From Neocallimastix lanati (nom. inval.) (lineage: Eukaryota; Neocallimastigomycota; Neocallimastigomycetes; Neocallimastigales; Neocallimastigaceae): 21,957 bases of DNA. The stretch covers positions 1 through 21,957 of the forward strand of contig JACVTC010000509.1 of assembly GCA_016946835.1 (NCBI GenBank), given 5' to 3'. A model generated the notes under the pieces. That model saw only the letters and a list, made by a program, of their open reading frames with translations. It made no database searches and was not told the DNA's origin. The translations under genes were made by a program, and so were the position numbers. Shown here piece after piece: positions 10,432 to 21,957 of this stretch. Position 1 is the first letter of the stretch. Each line of letters starts with the position of its first letter.

Positions 10432-10636
10432 ATTGAAATTATCATTAAAAATTTTGTACATTTTTTGACCAATTATTATTAATCAAAAAATTTTAATTAT
10501 TTTTATTTTGATCAGAAATATTATAATAATCAATATTTAAATTATTGTTAAGGCTATTATTATTAACATTAGAAAAGTTATTATATCTATAATTCATTTT
10601 AATTTGGAATGTATTGTTTCTGTCAAAAAATTTTTT

Positions 10637-10719
10637 TTTATAGCTTCAATTATTACGAACTTTAACCTTTATTTTATTTATTAATTCAATTATTAATTAC
10701 ATGAATATTTTTTATATTA

Positions 10720-10753
<34 letters not shown>

Positions 10754-11045
10754 ATGGAATTAATAAAAAAAAAAAAATAAATAAATATTATTTGTCCAAT
10801 TAGAACATCATAATATTTAAAATAGTAACGTGAAATAAAAAGTAATATTCAAAAAAATAAAGTGTATAAATAAATTTAGAAAAAAAAAAAAAAAAAAAGC
10901 TCATATGCAACGAACCTCTTATTCTTATTGAATTAGGGTTTGATTTGACTAATCTTGAAAGAAATTATGGTCTTCTCCTTTCAGAGGTCTTGGCCCTGCT
11001 GACCTATCTTACTGTATTTTCATCATTGACGCTCGTTTCCATCAA
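10637..11045 (-). mobile_element. LINE 3' region, copy D, splitting the copia element
   Basis: It matches copies A to C across 10805-11030 (GAAATAAAAAGTAATATTC, GCAACGAACCTC, GAATTAGGGTTTGATTTGAC, GAAATTATGGTCTTCTCC) and copy B in its outer 3' part (CAATTATTACGAACTTTAA at about 10645, versus 2335). A 32-base A run (10721-10752) interrupts it. Copia coding lies on both sides in the same orientation, so it either inserted into the copia element or bridges a deletion that removed the integrase core. Confidence 0.75.
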
Positions 11046-11735
11046 ATGACCCCTAAGTATTAATAATATTATCATCATTGTCTGTAATGATGAGGTGTGG
11101 TTCATTGTTAAATAAGTTTACTTATTGAAATTAATTCTATATAAATCAAATTAAATTAAATTCCACTAATCAAATTTTTATTAGCATGTTTTTGAGTAAA
11201 AACATTATATTTAAGGTAAATGTTAATCACCGTAGATAAAGGCTTTATTCATGCCAAATCCTTCGAATTCCTTTTCGGAACTGTTAGCACAAAGTTAAAT
11301 TAATTTTGTATTTTTTTTTTTAAGGTTTGTTAATAAATTTCTATCATAAGTAATGAGTACCATCACACCAGAATCATATATCCAAGTTTAGTTGTTATTG
11401 TCATTTGGAGTTGTTGCAATTATAATTATTATTCTAATCATTAATAATATAATTAATATTATTGGGAATTTCGGGGAACATGGATTTATATGAAATGTGG
11501 CATACTTAAAACAAACCATTAATGTAAAGATGGGTTAAATTATATTAAAAATAAATAAATATTTAATATTTTTATTTAATTTTAAAGATATATTTTTAAT
11601 ATTTATTGATAAAATAATCATAAAATAATACTTAATCCTATTTAATTATTATTTATATGTCACATTCCGAATTGCGATGCTTCAAAGTGTAACCCATTCT
11701 TCCATAACATTAATTTTATTACAACTTGATTATAT
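11046..11735 (-). pseudogene. Ty1/copia gag-protease remnant
   Basis: The upstream part of the copia element. On the minus strand near 11700-11660, GRMGYTLKHRNSEC resembles a zinc-knuckle region. At 11513-11478, CFKYATFHINPC resembles a CCHC knuckle with the second Cys replaced by Tyr. At about 11390-11330, WIYDSGVMVLITYDRNLLTN carries the Asp-Ser-Gly of a retroviral-type aspartic protease (codons 11375-11367), where copia has DSGA/T. Below it, NSSEKEFEGFGMN, NVFTQKHANKNLISG and HLIITDNDDNIIN follow the usual copia order between protease and integrase (the NLIS motif). Frameshifts and stops are frequent. Confidence 0.72.
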
Positions 11736-13149
<1,414 letters not shown>

Positions 13150-13561
13150 TTATGTTTTTATGACTTGGGATTTCATTGAATTAAATTCCAAGGACCTAGA
13201 AGACCCATAAGCCTGACAAATTTCAACCTATTTTACGTTTTTATGTATTTACATTAAAAGGAAATTGAACTATTTGAAATTTCATCTTTAATTTTTATTT
13301 TTATTTTTTTTTTTTTACAAATTTATTTTCAAGATGATTACGTGAGTCATCATATTCTAAGATTTGATTCTTATTGCTTAAAATAATGAGAAGAAGGTCA
13401 TTTTATTTAATGCTTTATATTCAGTATATATATATATATATATATTTTTATATTACCTTTCCTTTTGGATGAAAGATTAAATTTATATTTTTCGATTTAA
13501 AAATAATTTGTTCTTTTCCTTTATTAGTTTTGCTTATTTCAATTTCTAGATTCTTCTCCAT
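13150..13561 (-). CDS. Doubtful small three-exon gene, unknown product
   Basis: The minus strand has an ATG at 13561 after an A-rich leader (A run just upstream), opening a 37-codon frame (MEKNLEIEISKTNKGKEQII) of ordinary composition in an otherwise simple-sequence region. A GTAATA donor follows at 13456. A possible exon at 13369-13319 (NQILEYDDSRNHLENKF) continues in frame. A GTAAAA donor and a TTTGTCAG acceptor then lead to 13212-13150 (AYGSSRSLEFNSMKSQVIKT, stop). That would give 72 residues in phase-0 exons. No domain is recognised. The intron calls are mine and chance is a real possibility; it may instead be a decayed element. Confidence 0.2.
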
Positions 13562-14102
13562 TTTTTTTTTTTAATGAAAGTTTCTAATTAAATATTATAA
13601 TTATTAATTTTAATAATATATATTTTTAATTAAATTATATTTTAAATGAAGATTAATTATCTAAATCTTATTTTTTTTTTTTTAATTCTTTTATATTTTA
13701 AAATTATTTCTTTTTTTTTTTTTTTTTTTTAGTGTAACTGATAAATATAAAGTATTTTATGAGATTATTTTATTTTTTTAAGTATAAAAAAATTTTTTTA
13801 TATTATAATTTTAATTCATATATATTTATTTTTATATTTAATAACTATTATTATTATTATTTTCATTGTTATTGTTATTATAAAAATATTATTATTGATG
13901 TTTCTGTATTTATTACTACATTCAATATTATTTATTTATTTATTTATTTATTATATATTATTTATTATTAATTTATAACATAAAATGCTATAAGAAAAAA
14001 ACTTTTTTATGTTTTTCTAAAGTACTTAAATATTATTTCGATTAACTCATTTATATATATATCAGTAAAAAATAATCATTATTATTTATAATTTTAATCG
14101 TC

Positions 14103-14133
<31 letters not shown>

Positions 14134-15525
14134 ACAATCCTTTTATAATTATTACTATACTGTCTATATTATTATTAATTATTTATCAATAATTTATTGT
14201 TTATTTATTTATTTATTTATTTATCAATAAATCATTATTTATTTATTTATATAAACAGATAATATATCTGTAAAGATATCTATATATGAAAAATATAAAT
14301 ATAATTTTTTTAATAATTAAATATTTATTTTAAAAATAAAAATACTTCAGTATTAATAATCATTTATTTTTATTTATTTATTTATTTTCAATTGGCGAAA
14401 TGCAACTCTCCCATAAAGATTATTAATAAACTTTAATCTATTCTTTAATAATAATTTTTATATCAACTTTAACCTATTATTGTTTTTTTTTTATTATTTT
14501 TTTTTTATTTATTTTACTTTTTTTTTTTATTTTTTTTATTTTTATTATTTTTATTATTTTTTTATTTTTATTTATTTATTTATTTTTCGCCTTATTCCAA
14601 TTTTCAATAATTTTTCAATTTATGTAATAATTTATTTATTCTTTATTGTTATAATTAAAAAAAAAAAATAATTTTTATATAAATATAAAATTATCGAAAA
14701 GGTTAAATATTTATGTACTTTTTTTTTATTTTTATTTTTTAAAAAAGAAAAAAGTTAATAAATTAATATCTATAGTTAAAATTATAATAATTTAAATAAA
14801 TATCTTAACTCTTTTTTTTTTGTCTCTAAATGAAAAAAAAAAAAAAAAATAAAATAAAATAAAAAAAAAATTTAATGTTTCCAATTATATATTGTTCTAA
14901 GTTCTTTTTATAATATAGATATAGATATACTATAATTATAAAGTTTCTTAATATAAATTCGAATTCAATATTCTTTTTTATTTTAACGGCAGCAAAAATT
15001 GTTTCATCTTTATTAATTCAAATTCAATATTCTTTTTTTTTTTTTTTTTTTTTTTGTTTTTTGTTTTTAATAATAATAATAATAATAATAATAAAAACAA
15101 ATAATAATAATAATAATTAATATATATATTAAGAAAGTAAAATAGTTTAATATATATAAGAAATTTAGTTTCATCCAATAATAATAATTTTAATTTCTAT
15201 GCAGGAAAAAAATAAATAATTAAACTTTTTAGAGCTAAGCTTGTATTAATTCATTTTTTTTTAATAATAAACAAAAAAAATTTTTATTAATCATATCTAA
15301 TAATTAATATTTAAATTAAAAATTTATTTGCTTTTTCTATTTATTTCTAATTTCTGATTTTCTTCCTAATTATATTTATTATTATATTTATTATAGTAAT
15401 TGTTGTTAATATGATTTTACTTTTGTCTCAAAATAATTTTCCATTATTTGCTTATTATTGATTTATAGTATCATTAACATATATATATTTTAATTATAAT
15501 TAAAATTTTATATATATATATATAA

Positions 15526-15563
<38 letters not shown>

Positions 15564-18417
15564 TTATGTATATACTTATTTGTCTATTATAAAATTATGA
15601 ATGATTATTTTTAATTAATTATATATTATTTTCTTATTAATTAAAATTTGCTAAGCTTGTATTGAAAGGAACAATATAGATATATGAGCGGTAATAAATA
15701 TATTAATAATAAATTATAGATAAATAATAAAACAATTAAATATAATTTTTTAAAATAATACAAAAATTAATAAAACTATATGGAAATAATTAATAAATTA
15801 TAGACTATCTATACAATATATAAAATATAATATTTTATTATAATAAATATATATATATTTTTTTCCTTATATTGTGTCTGTAGAGTTGACAAAAATACTT
15901 TTAATATATAAATATATATATATATATTTTACTTTTTATTCAATATCTTATTCAATATTTTGTTGAAGTGATATTAAAGGTAATTAAAAAATAAAAATAA
16001 AAACATTAGTATATTAATATTATTATTTTTTTTGGTTCTAAAGAATTTATTTAATATCGAAAAAGTAATATTAAAAACATTTCATTATCATAGTAATGAT
16101 TATAGAAATTAATGCTATACTTTATAAATGTAGGTATTATTCATATATATATATATATTTATTTAAAAAAAAGGTAAAAAATTTACAATATTTTAAGAAT
16201 AACTCTAATAAATATTACAATAGAAAAATAACATAATTATAAAATTTTAAATAGTGATAATAACTAATTACAATATAATATAATAGAAATAAGATATTAA
16301 CAATCAATTTAATTTAATGGTATTATTGTTAATTATAAGTTGTTTATTTAAATACTATTTAATAGAATATAAATATTATTATTCTTAATATTAAGAAAAT
16401 AAAGAAAAGAAAATAAATAATAATTGTTAATTACTAAATGAATATGAATATATAGTAAATAATAAAATTATTAAACATTTATAACAATTAACAATTATTA
16501 TTTTTAATTTTGTTTCAAAAATTAAAAATATGATACACAAACAAATAAAACAGATAATAATTAATATATGTTTTAAAAATTAGAAAAAGATAAAAATAAA
16601 ATAAAAAAAAAATAAAAATAAAATAAAATAAAATAAAAAAAAAAAAAATGAAAATGAAATTTTTTAATATTTCAATAATAGAAATATATATAAAGTTTAT
16701 ATAAACAATTTTTATTAAAAAATAAATATTTAATATAAATGAATAAATACATAAAATTCAATATATATATATATATAAAAGATATATTGAATAAACTTTT
16801 TTTTTTCTATTTTTAATATTTACTCTTTATTATTATTTAATTAACAATTTTTTATATATATATATTTATATATTTCACATTCACTTTATTAAAAAGTTAA
16901 TAATGGGACTTTATATACAATAATATATAAAAGATTGTTCAATCAAATTATTTTTATATAATTTTTAATTTATTTATTATTTTATTTTGTCTACCTTTTT
17001 TATATAATTTGAAATATTCCTTAACTAAACTTTAAATAATAATTTATATATATATTATATATTTTTTTTTTTTTTACTTTTGAATGCTGTGTAACTGTTT
17101 CCCACATGAAATAATAAATTATATTAAATAATAATAAATTTTAATCAATTAATATTCAATAAAATGGTAAGAATTAATAAATAAATAAATTATAAATTTA
17201 TATTAATATTTATAAAATAATAATAATTAATAATATAATAATAATAATTATAATAATAATAAATAATAAATAATAAAAATAATAATAATAATAATAAATA
17301 ATAAATAATAAATAATAAAAATAATAATAAATTATATATCATTAATATAAATAGAAACAAATCTTATTAAATAGAAATATTTCTATTTCTATTTTTATTA
17401 TTTTATTATATTTATTTTTTTTTATTTTTTAATTTTTATTTTTTTTTTTTTTTTTTAAAATTGATTAAGGTAATATATTTTTTAAAGAAAAAAAAATAGT
17501 GAAAATTTTCAAAATATAAATATTTCTTTTTATTTTATATAAATATTGTTAGTTGATCTTAATTTTTCATTAATTTCATGTAATAAAGTATTATGTTTAT
17601 TATTATTATTATTATTTTTTTTTTATTTTATTTTATTTTATTTTAGTTTCCATATTATTTAAAGGAAATTTTAAATTAAATAAAAAGATTTAAAAATATA
17701 ATAATAATAACAAATAATAAAAAGATATAATAACAATGGTTAAAAATATAAAATTTCATTATTTTTATTAATAATAAAATAAGTAATAATTTTATTAATA
17801 AAAAAAAACTAATAAAAATTTATATTTTATTTAATTTATTTACTATTGTTTTATTTTCTTTTTATAATTTTAAATTTAATATTTTTTTTTTAATATAATC
17901 ATAATATTTCAATATTTGTATTATAAAGTAAAATTATTATTTGCTACTATGGAAAATAAAAATGAAATAATTTTTATAATAATTATATAATAAATATTAA
18001 TATTTAATATCACAGCAATATTTTCCATTGTTTTTTAGTTTTAAATATTAATATTTATTTCAATCTATTTTTATTTTTATTTTTATTTTTTTTTTTTTAT
18101 TAAATTAAAAGTTAATTATTAATAAATTTATTAATTATTAATATACACAATATGTTAATTAAAAAAAAAAAAGTATATTTATAATATATATATATTTTTT
18201 TTATTATTAATAATTAATATTTCTTATTATTTTTATTTTTACTATAAATTCAAAGAATTTTTCTTTAAAAAATGTTATTTTAAAAAATTATTAAATATAT
18301 ATATAAATTAATAATTTTTTTAAAGAAAAAAAAAAATAAAGATAAAATAATTAAACTTTTTAATAATTTTTATTATTACTATTGATAATAAAAGTTATAT
18401 AGAGAATAAATATTAAA

Positions 18418-18448
<31 letters not shown>

Positions 18449-18668
18449 TTAATAGTTAAAAATAAAAATAATAATAAAATAAAAAATTAAATTAATAAAG
18501 TAATAGAAATAGAAATAAAAACAAAAATAAAAACCAAAAAATAAAAATAAATCAAAAAAAATAATACATAAACAAAACAATAAAGCAAATATATATATAT
18601 ATATATATATAAATAAAGAAAAAAATATAAATAGAAAAAAAAAAAATAAATTAAAATAAAAATAAAAA
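13562..18668. other. AT desert, about 5 kb without a gene
   Basis: The sequence is almost entirely A and T: homopolymers (for example 26 A at 15533-15558), TA repeats, ATT/AAT arrays (14108-14131, 15068-15094, 17206-17335) and TTTA repeats (14205-14222). Open frames are readouts of these repeats (Phe/Tyr/Ile/Lys only). Two less simple islands stand out: 14390-14413 and 17080-17110, neither with a frame. Confidence 0.7.
18589..18610 (+). promoter_or_regulatory. (AT)11 tract in the hydrolase leader
   Basis: A pure AT repeat about 60-80 bases before the start codon, embedded in a strongly A-rich (plus strand) leader from about 18470 to the ATG. It may serve as a TATA-like or nucleosome-excluding element, but in this genome that is only a suggestion. 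Confidence 0.3.
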
Positions 18669-18978
18669 ATGAAGTTACAATTCTTTCAAACTATATTTTG
18701 TTTAGCTTTAGCTACTTTTGCCTTTAGTAATCCAATTAAAACTGAAGTTGAAAGTATCGAAGAAGTTAGTCCTAATAATAGTACTAATATTATTACACTT
18801 AGTAATCCATTTACCAAGAGAGCTGATATTGGTACTTATATTTCTTCTATTGGTAATTTCTTCACGACAAAGGATGTAAAGTAAGTAGTTAATATATCTA
18901 ACTAATTTATATATATTAGATAATATTATAAAATTATATATAATTAAGACTAATACTAATTTTAATACTAATTTTAAT

Positions 18979-19030
<52 letters not shown>

Positions 19031-19868
19031 TCAATGTTATTATTATATTATATATATTATTAGACGTAATGTTTTCTATGATGGTATTAAGAATCTTGAT
19101 ATATATTACAAAAAGAAGGATAAAACAAAAAAACCAGTAGTTATTTATATTTATGGTGGTACATGGTATTTAGGTGAAAAGAGCTTATACTCCAAACTTG
19201 GTGATTTCTTAAACAATAATGGATATGTTGGTGTTATTCCAAACTACGTTCAATTTCCATATGGTACTTTAGATGAAATGATTGAAGACATTTGTAATGC
19301 TATCATTTGGGTTTATAATAACATTGGTAAATACAATGGTGACAATCAAAATATGATTCTTCTTGGTCATTCCTCTGGTGCTCATCTTTCTGCTCTTACT
19401 CTTCTTAAGTCAGCCCTCCGTTTAAAGGGATATGGTTCCTACTCTATCACTAAGTCTCTCCCACTTTTCCAAAGAGTGGTACTTTTAAATGGTCCATATG
19501 ATTTTGATGTCTTCTCAGAAATGTCTAAAAACACCGGAATTACCAGTGAAAATAGTTCATTTGAAAGTTTTGCATCGGCTATTTTAGGTTCAAAATTATC
19601 TTGTCCAACGGATATTTTAAAGAGTTATCCGGACAAGTCTCTTCAATACCTTGGAGCTAATCGTTTCAATATCATTCACTCAACAAAAGATACTGTAGTT
19701 CCAATTGCTTCTGCCTCTGGTTTATTAGATCAAATTCATAGAACTTCCAATATTCCAGCCTTTGTCTATGTTGTTGAAGGTTTTCAACATTGTGGTATCA
19801 CTGAAGGTGTTATGAATGGTAATGAATATGCTCAATATGTTCTTAGAACCGTTTTAGCTGCTGCCTAA
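18669..19868 (+). CDS. Secreted alpha/beta hydrolase, esterase type (two exons)
   Basis: Exon 1 is 18669-18880, exon 2 is 19064-19868, giving 338 residues after splicing (1017 nt including stop). Residues 1-20 (MKLQFFQTIFCLALATFAFS) are a clear signal peptide. Residues 21-51 look like a propeptide ending in Lys50-Arg51, a Kex2-type site. The catalytic domain has an oxyanion segment YGGTW (101-105, Tyr where many relatives have His), a PYGTLDEM segment (136-143), nucleophile elbow GHSSGAH with Ser174, acid Asp280 (HSTKDTVVP) and His313 (EGFQHCG). The order resembles isoprenylcysteine methylesterase-like, kynurenine formamidase-like and BD-fae-like members of the superfamily. Substrate is not decidable; secretion in a plant-degrading fungus would suit an acetyl or feruloyl esterase, but that is inference. 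The start is supported by the signal peptide and A-rich context. No breaks are seen. Confidence 0.92.
18881..19063 (+). other. Intron of the hydrolase gene (183 bases)
   Basis: Donor GTAAGTAG and acceptor ATTATTAG are canonical. Splicing joins AA to A within Lys71 and keeps the frame. The intron holds an AAT array (about 18978-19030), which produces the Leu-rich minus-strand frame there. Confidence 0.93.
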
Positions 19869-20072
19869 ATAACAAAAATAACATAAAAAGGAATTAAAAA
19901 TCCAAAAAAAAAAAAAAAAATTGTTATTTTTAATATTAAAAAATATTAAAATAATATAAACAAAATATAAATTATTTTTTTCTTATAAGAAAAAAAAATT
20001 TATTATTATTAAAATAACAATTTAACATTATAGAATATAAAATTAAAACAAAAAATATAAAAAATAAAAATA

Positions 20073-20147
<75 letters not shown>

Positions 20148-20738
20148 GCATTTTCAACAACAATAATAATATAATAATAATATTAAAATATATGTATATA
20201 TATAATACATGAATTTTGTAAATTACATATAAAAGAAAAAAAAAACATAAAAACAAAAACAAATAAAAATAACCATTAAAAACAAAACAAAAAAAAAAAA
20301 AAAGTATTAGTAATAGTTAAAGTTTCATATTCATTATTAATTTTATTATATTATATTAATATATTATTTTTATTGTTTATATTTTTATATTTACTTTTTT
20401 TTTTTTTTTTTATTGAATTGTTTTTTTAAATATATTTATACTTTTACTAAAAAAAATTTATTAAATACAAAATTATAAAAATATATAATATAAATCTAAT
20501 AGTAACAAGAATTATAAATTATTTTTTATTATTTATTTTATAATAAAAAAAAAAATAATAAAAAAAAAAATAATAAAAAAATAAAAAAAAAAAAAAAAAC
20601 TAAAATTATATTTAAATAAAATTCTATTTAAATAAAATGATGCTTTCAACTTCACATCAACGGATGAAATGAATATAAAAAAAATCTAATATAAAAAAAA
20701 ATGTTTTGGAATACTATAGGTATTAACTAAATTTTATG

Positions 20739-20782
<44 letters not shown>

Positions 20783-21047
20783 TTTGTTTTTTTTTTTGTT
20801 TTTGTTTTTGTTTTTTATTCATTATTATTTTAATTGCCTTATACTCTTATAAATATTAAAATAAAATCATCTTAAAAAAATTATGGAAATGAAATGAAAA
20901 TAGAAAAGGAAATTTAGGTAATTGTCATCTATAAAAATATTATAGAACTATGGATATTAAAGAAAAAAAAAAATTATATTATGTACTTTATGAACAATTA
21001 GGTTTATAAATAAATATTAGAAAAAAAAAAAATATTCAATATACCTA

Positions 21048-21089
<42 letters not shown>

Positions 21090-21644
21090 TTATTTATTTA
21101 TTTATTTAAATATATTTTATTTTTAAATAATATTTTTTTTTTTTTTTTTTTTTTAATCTATTTATATAATTTATTATATAAAATAGAAATGATAAAGTAA
21201 ATATAAAATCATAAAGGTAAAAAAAGACTTTTTTTTTTTTTTTTATGAAAATAAAAAGATAAAAAAAAAAAAAATAGGATAAACATTAAAATGTAAATTT
21301 ATTTAGATTTTAAAAAATAAAAATGATTAATTTTAAAAAAGAATAATATAAATATATTTTTATTTAATGGATAAATAGAAAAAAAAAAAAAAAGGAAGAG
21401 GAAAGGATAAAGATATCAAATATAAAAAAAAAAAAAATTATATATATATATATATAAATTTATAAACTTATCTATATAATAGAATTTAAAATATAATATT
21501 TTTTTTTAAAAAAAAAAATAAAAAAAGACAATTGTCAATTACATATGTTATTTATAAATACTTTTATGTCTTTTTTTTTTTTTTTTTTTTTTTTTTTTGG
21601 TTTGGTTTGGTTTGGTTTGTTTTTAGTTTTTAATTTTTTCCTTT
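19869..21644. other. AT-rich intergenic region between converging genes
   Basis: No gene is supported. It contains an AAT array (about 20070-20147), T runs of 38 (20744-20781), 35 (21053-21087) and 28 bases (21571-21598), and TTTA repeats. The hydrolase (plus) and the Ser/Asn-rich gene (minus) converge on it, so it holds both 3' ends. A small island at 20638-20730 has an 11-codon ATG frame only. Confidence 0.6.
21596..21615. repeat. (TTTGG)4 pentamer repeat
   Basis: Four TTTGG units adjoin a 28-base T run, about 30 bases past the stop codon of the minus-strand gene, so it lies in its presumed 3' untranslated region (CCAAA on the sense strand). G-containing repeats are rare in this window. 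Confidence 0.9.
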
Positions 21645-21957
21645 TTAGTTATTAACTGTTAAATCTTTATTTTCTGAAGATAGTACATTATTATTTACAT
21701 TATTATTACTCATTGAAGATAGTTCTTCAGTTTTACTAGATGAAGATGGTGAAGGTGAAGCAGGTTTAGTAAAATTCTTTGGAGTATTCTTACTTGGTGT
21801 TGATGGTCCCTTCTTTACATTAGAAGGAATATCTTTTTGATTTGGGGTAACGTTTGTAGTTGTATTGTTATTATTTAATACATTACTTTGTGGATTAATA
21901 TTTTCATTAACTTCTTTAACATCTTTATTTTTTAATGAAGAATTTGTAGCATTATCA
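21645..21957 (-). CDS. C-terminal end of a Ser/Asn/Pro-rich protein (partial)
   Basis: An open minus-strand frame runs in from the window edge for 103 codons to a TAA at 21645-21647. It has no start in the window. Composition is low-complexity but not simple repeat: Asn-rich stretches (NVLNNNNTTTNV), then KKGPSTPSKNTPKNFTKPAS, a short Ser run (PSPSSSSKTEELSS) and a polar end (SSENKDLTVNN). Codons are mixed and its base composition is richer than the flanks, both signs of real coding. Ser/Thr-Pro pairs suggest a disordered, possibly phosphorylated tail. No domain is visible, so function is unknown. Confidence 0.8.
   Translation of the reverse strand, partial: DNATNSSLKNKDVKEVNENINPQSNVLNNNNTTTNVTPNQKDIPSNVKKGPSTPSKNTPKNFTKPASPSPSSSSKTEELSSMSNNNVNNNVLSSENKDLTVNN

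Larger units (their letters stand above)
8613..10636 (-). pseudogene. Ty1/copia reverse transcriptase and linker, dead
   Basis: Reading down the minus strand: an Asn-rich linker (10620-9960), then DQFRFLQDEFLQLK (about 9770-9735). The start of the copia reverse transcriptase is KVMLVARGFDQK (about 9690-9660), followed by a grown A run, then STDYELTYSPT and KLLLAYAIKLQ. The core is VYQLDLKSAYLNAALDKEIY, SYWVLNKAWNGLKPSGRQWN, STTDSCVFF and, after a one-base shift, YVDDRLIIVE with the catalytic Asp pair. Then come DFILGIKIERED and ISQELFIDNLLNKYNI down to about 8680. This order and spacing is that of Ty1/copia Pol. The core is present twice in tandem. No RNase H, no integrase core and no LTR are seen. 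Frameshifts and stops make it inactive. Confidence 0.88.

Noticed and set aside
10161-10472. Long Ile-rich and Asn-rich minus-strand frames
   Set aside because: Both are readouts of the same TTA array in different frames. Only the Asn-rich context may reflect an ancestral copia linker; neither is a gene.
18708-19034. Minus-strand Leu-rich frame of 108 codons
   Set aside because: It is antisense to hydrolase exon 1 and the AAT array of its intron.
20638-20672. Short ATG frame of 11 codons after an A-rich stretch
   Set aside because: Too short to support as a gene; no splice partner or motif is visible.

Overview
The window looks like a piece of a very AT-rich eukaryotic genome, most likely an anaerobic gut fungus (Neocallimastigomycota). 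The reasons are long AT-only intergenic stretches full of homopolymer and ATT/AAT arrays, a fungal/animal-type 149-residue calmodulin, spliceosomal introns (GT..AG), A-rich leaders before start codons, a secreted hydrolase with a signal peptide followed by a Lys-Arg (Kex2-type) site, and Asn-rich low-complexity coding. A dictyostelid or another AT-rich protist is the main alternative. The organism call is inference; no marker in the window settles it.

Layout. (1) 1-5190 is a cluster of decayed non-LTR (LINE-type) retrotransposon copies, all sense on the minus strand. Together they show the reverse transcriptase N-terminal region, motif A, motif C, the thumb, a C-terminal Cys-rich finger and 3' ends with short poly(A) tails. 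(2) 5737-6887 (minus) is a calmodulin gene. Its last exon is complete except for one extra base in the second EF-hand loop, and its first exon is probably just the ATG. (3) 7975-11735 (minus) is a mosaic. A dead Ty1/copia element (gag fingers, protease, Asn-rich linker, reverse transcriptase) is bounded on one side and split in the middle by 3' fragments of the same LINE family, and its reverse transcriptase core is tandemly duplicated. (4) 11736-18668 is about 7 kb of very AT-rich DNA with simple repeats and, at most, one doubtful small spliced gene (13150-13561, minus). (5) 18669-19868 (plus) is a two-exon secreted alpha/beta hydrolase (esterase type), clearly intact. (6) 19869-21644 is AT-rich intergenic DNA. 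(7) 21645-21957 (minus) is the C-terminal end of a Ser/Asn/Pro-rich protein that runs out of the window.

The three convincing host genes (calmodulin, hydrolase, Ser/Asn-rich protein) do not form an operon or an obvious functional cluster. I did not find a convincing new multi-gene system. The items most worth a second look are the calmodulin frameshift, the repeated loss of the reverse transcriptase palm next to motif A, the perfect 17-bp hairpin at a LINE stop codon, the duplicated copia core that dates a frameshift, and the homopolymer growth inside dead elements.
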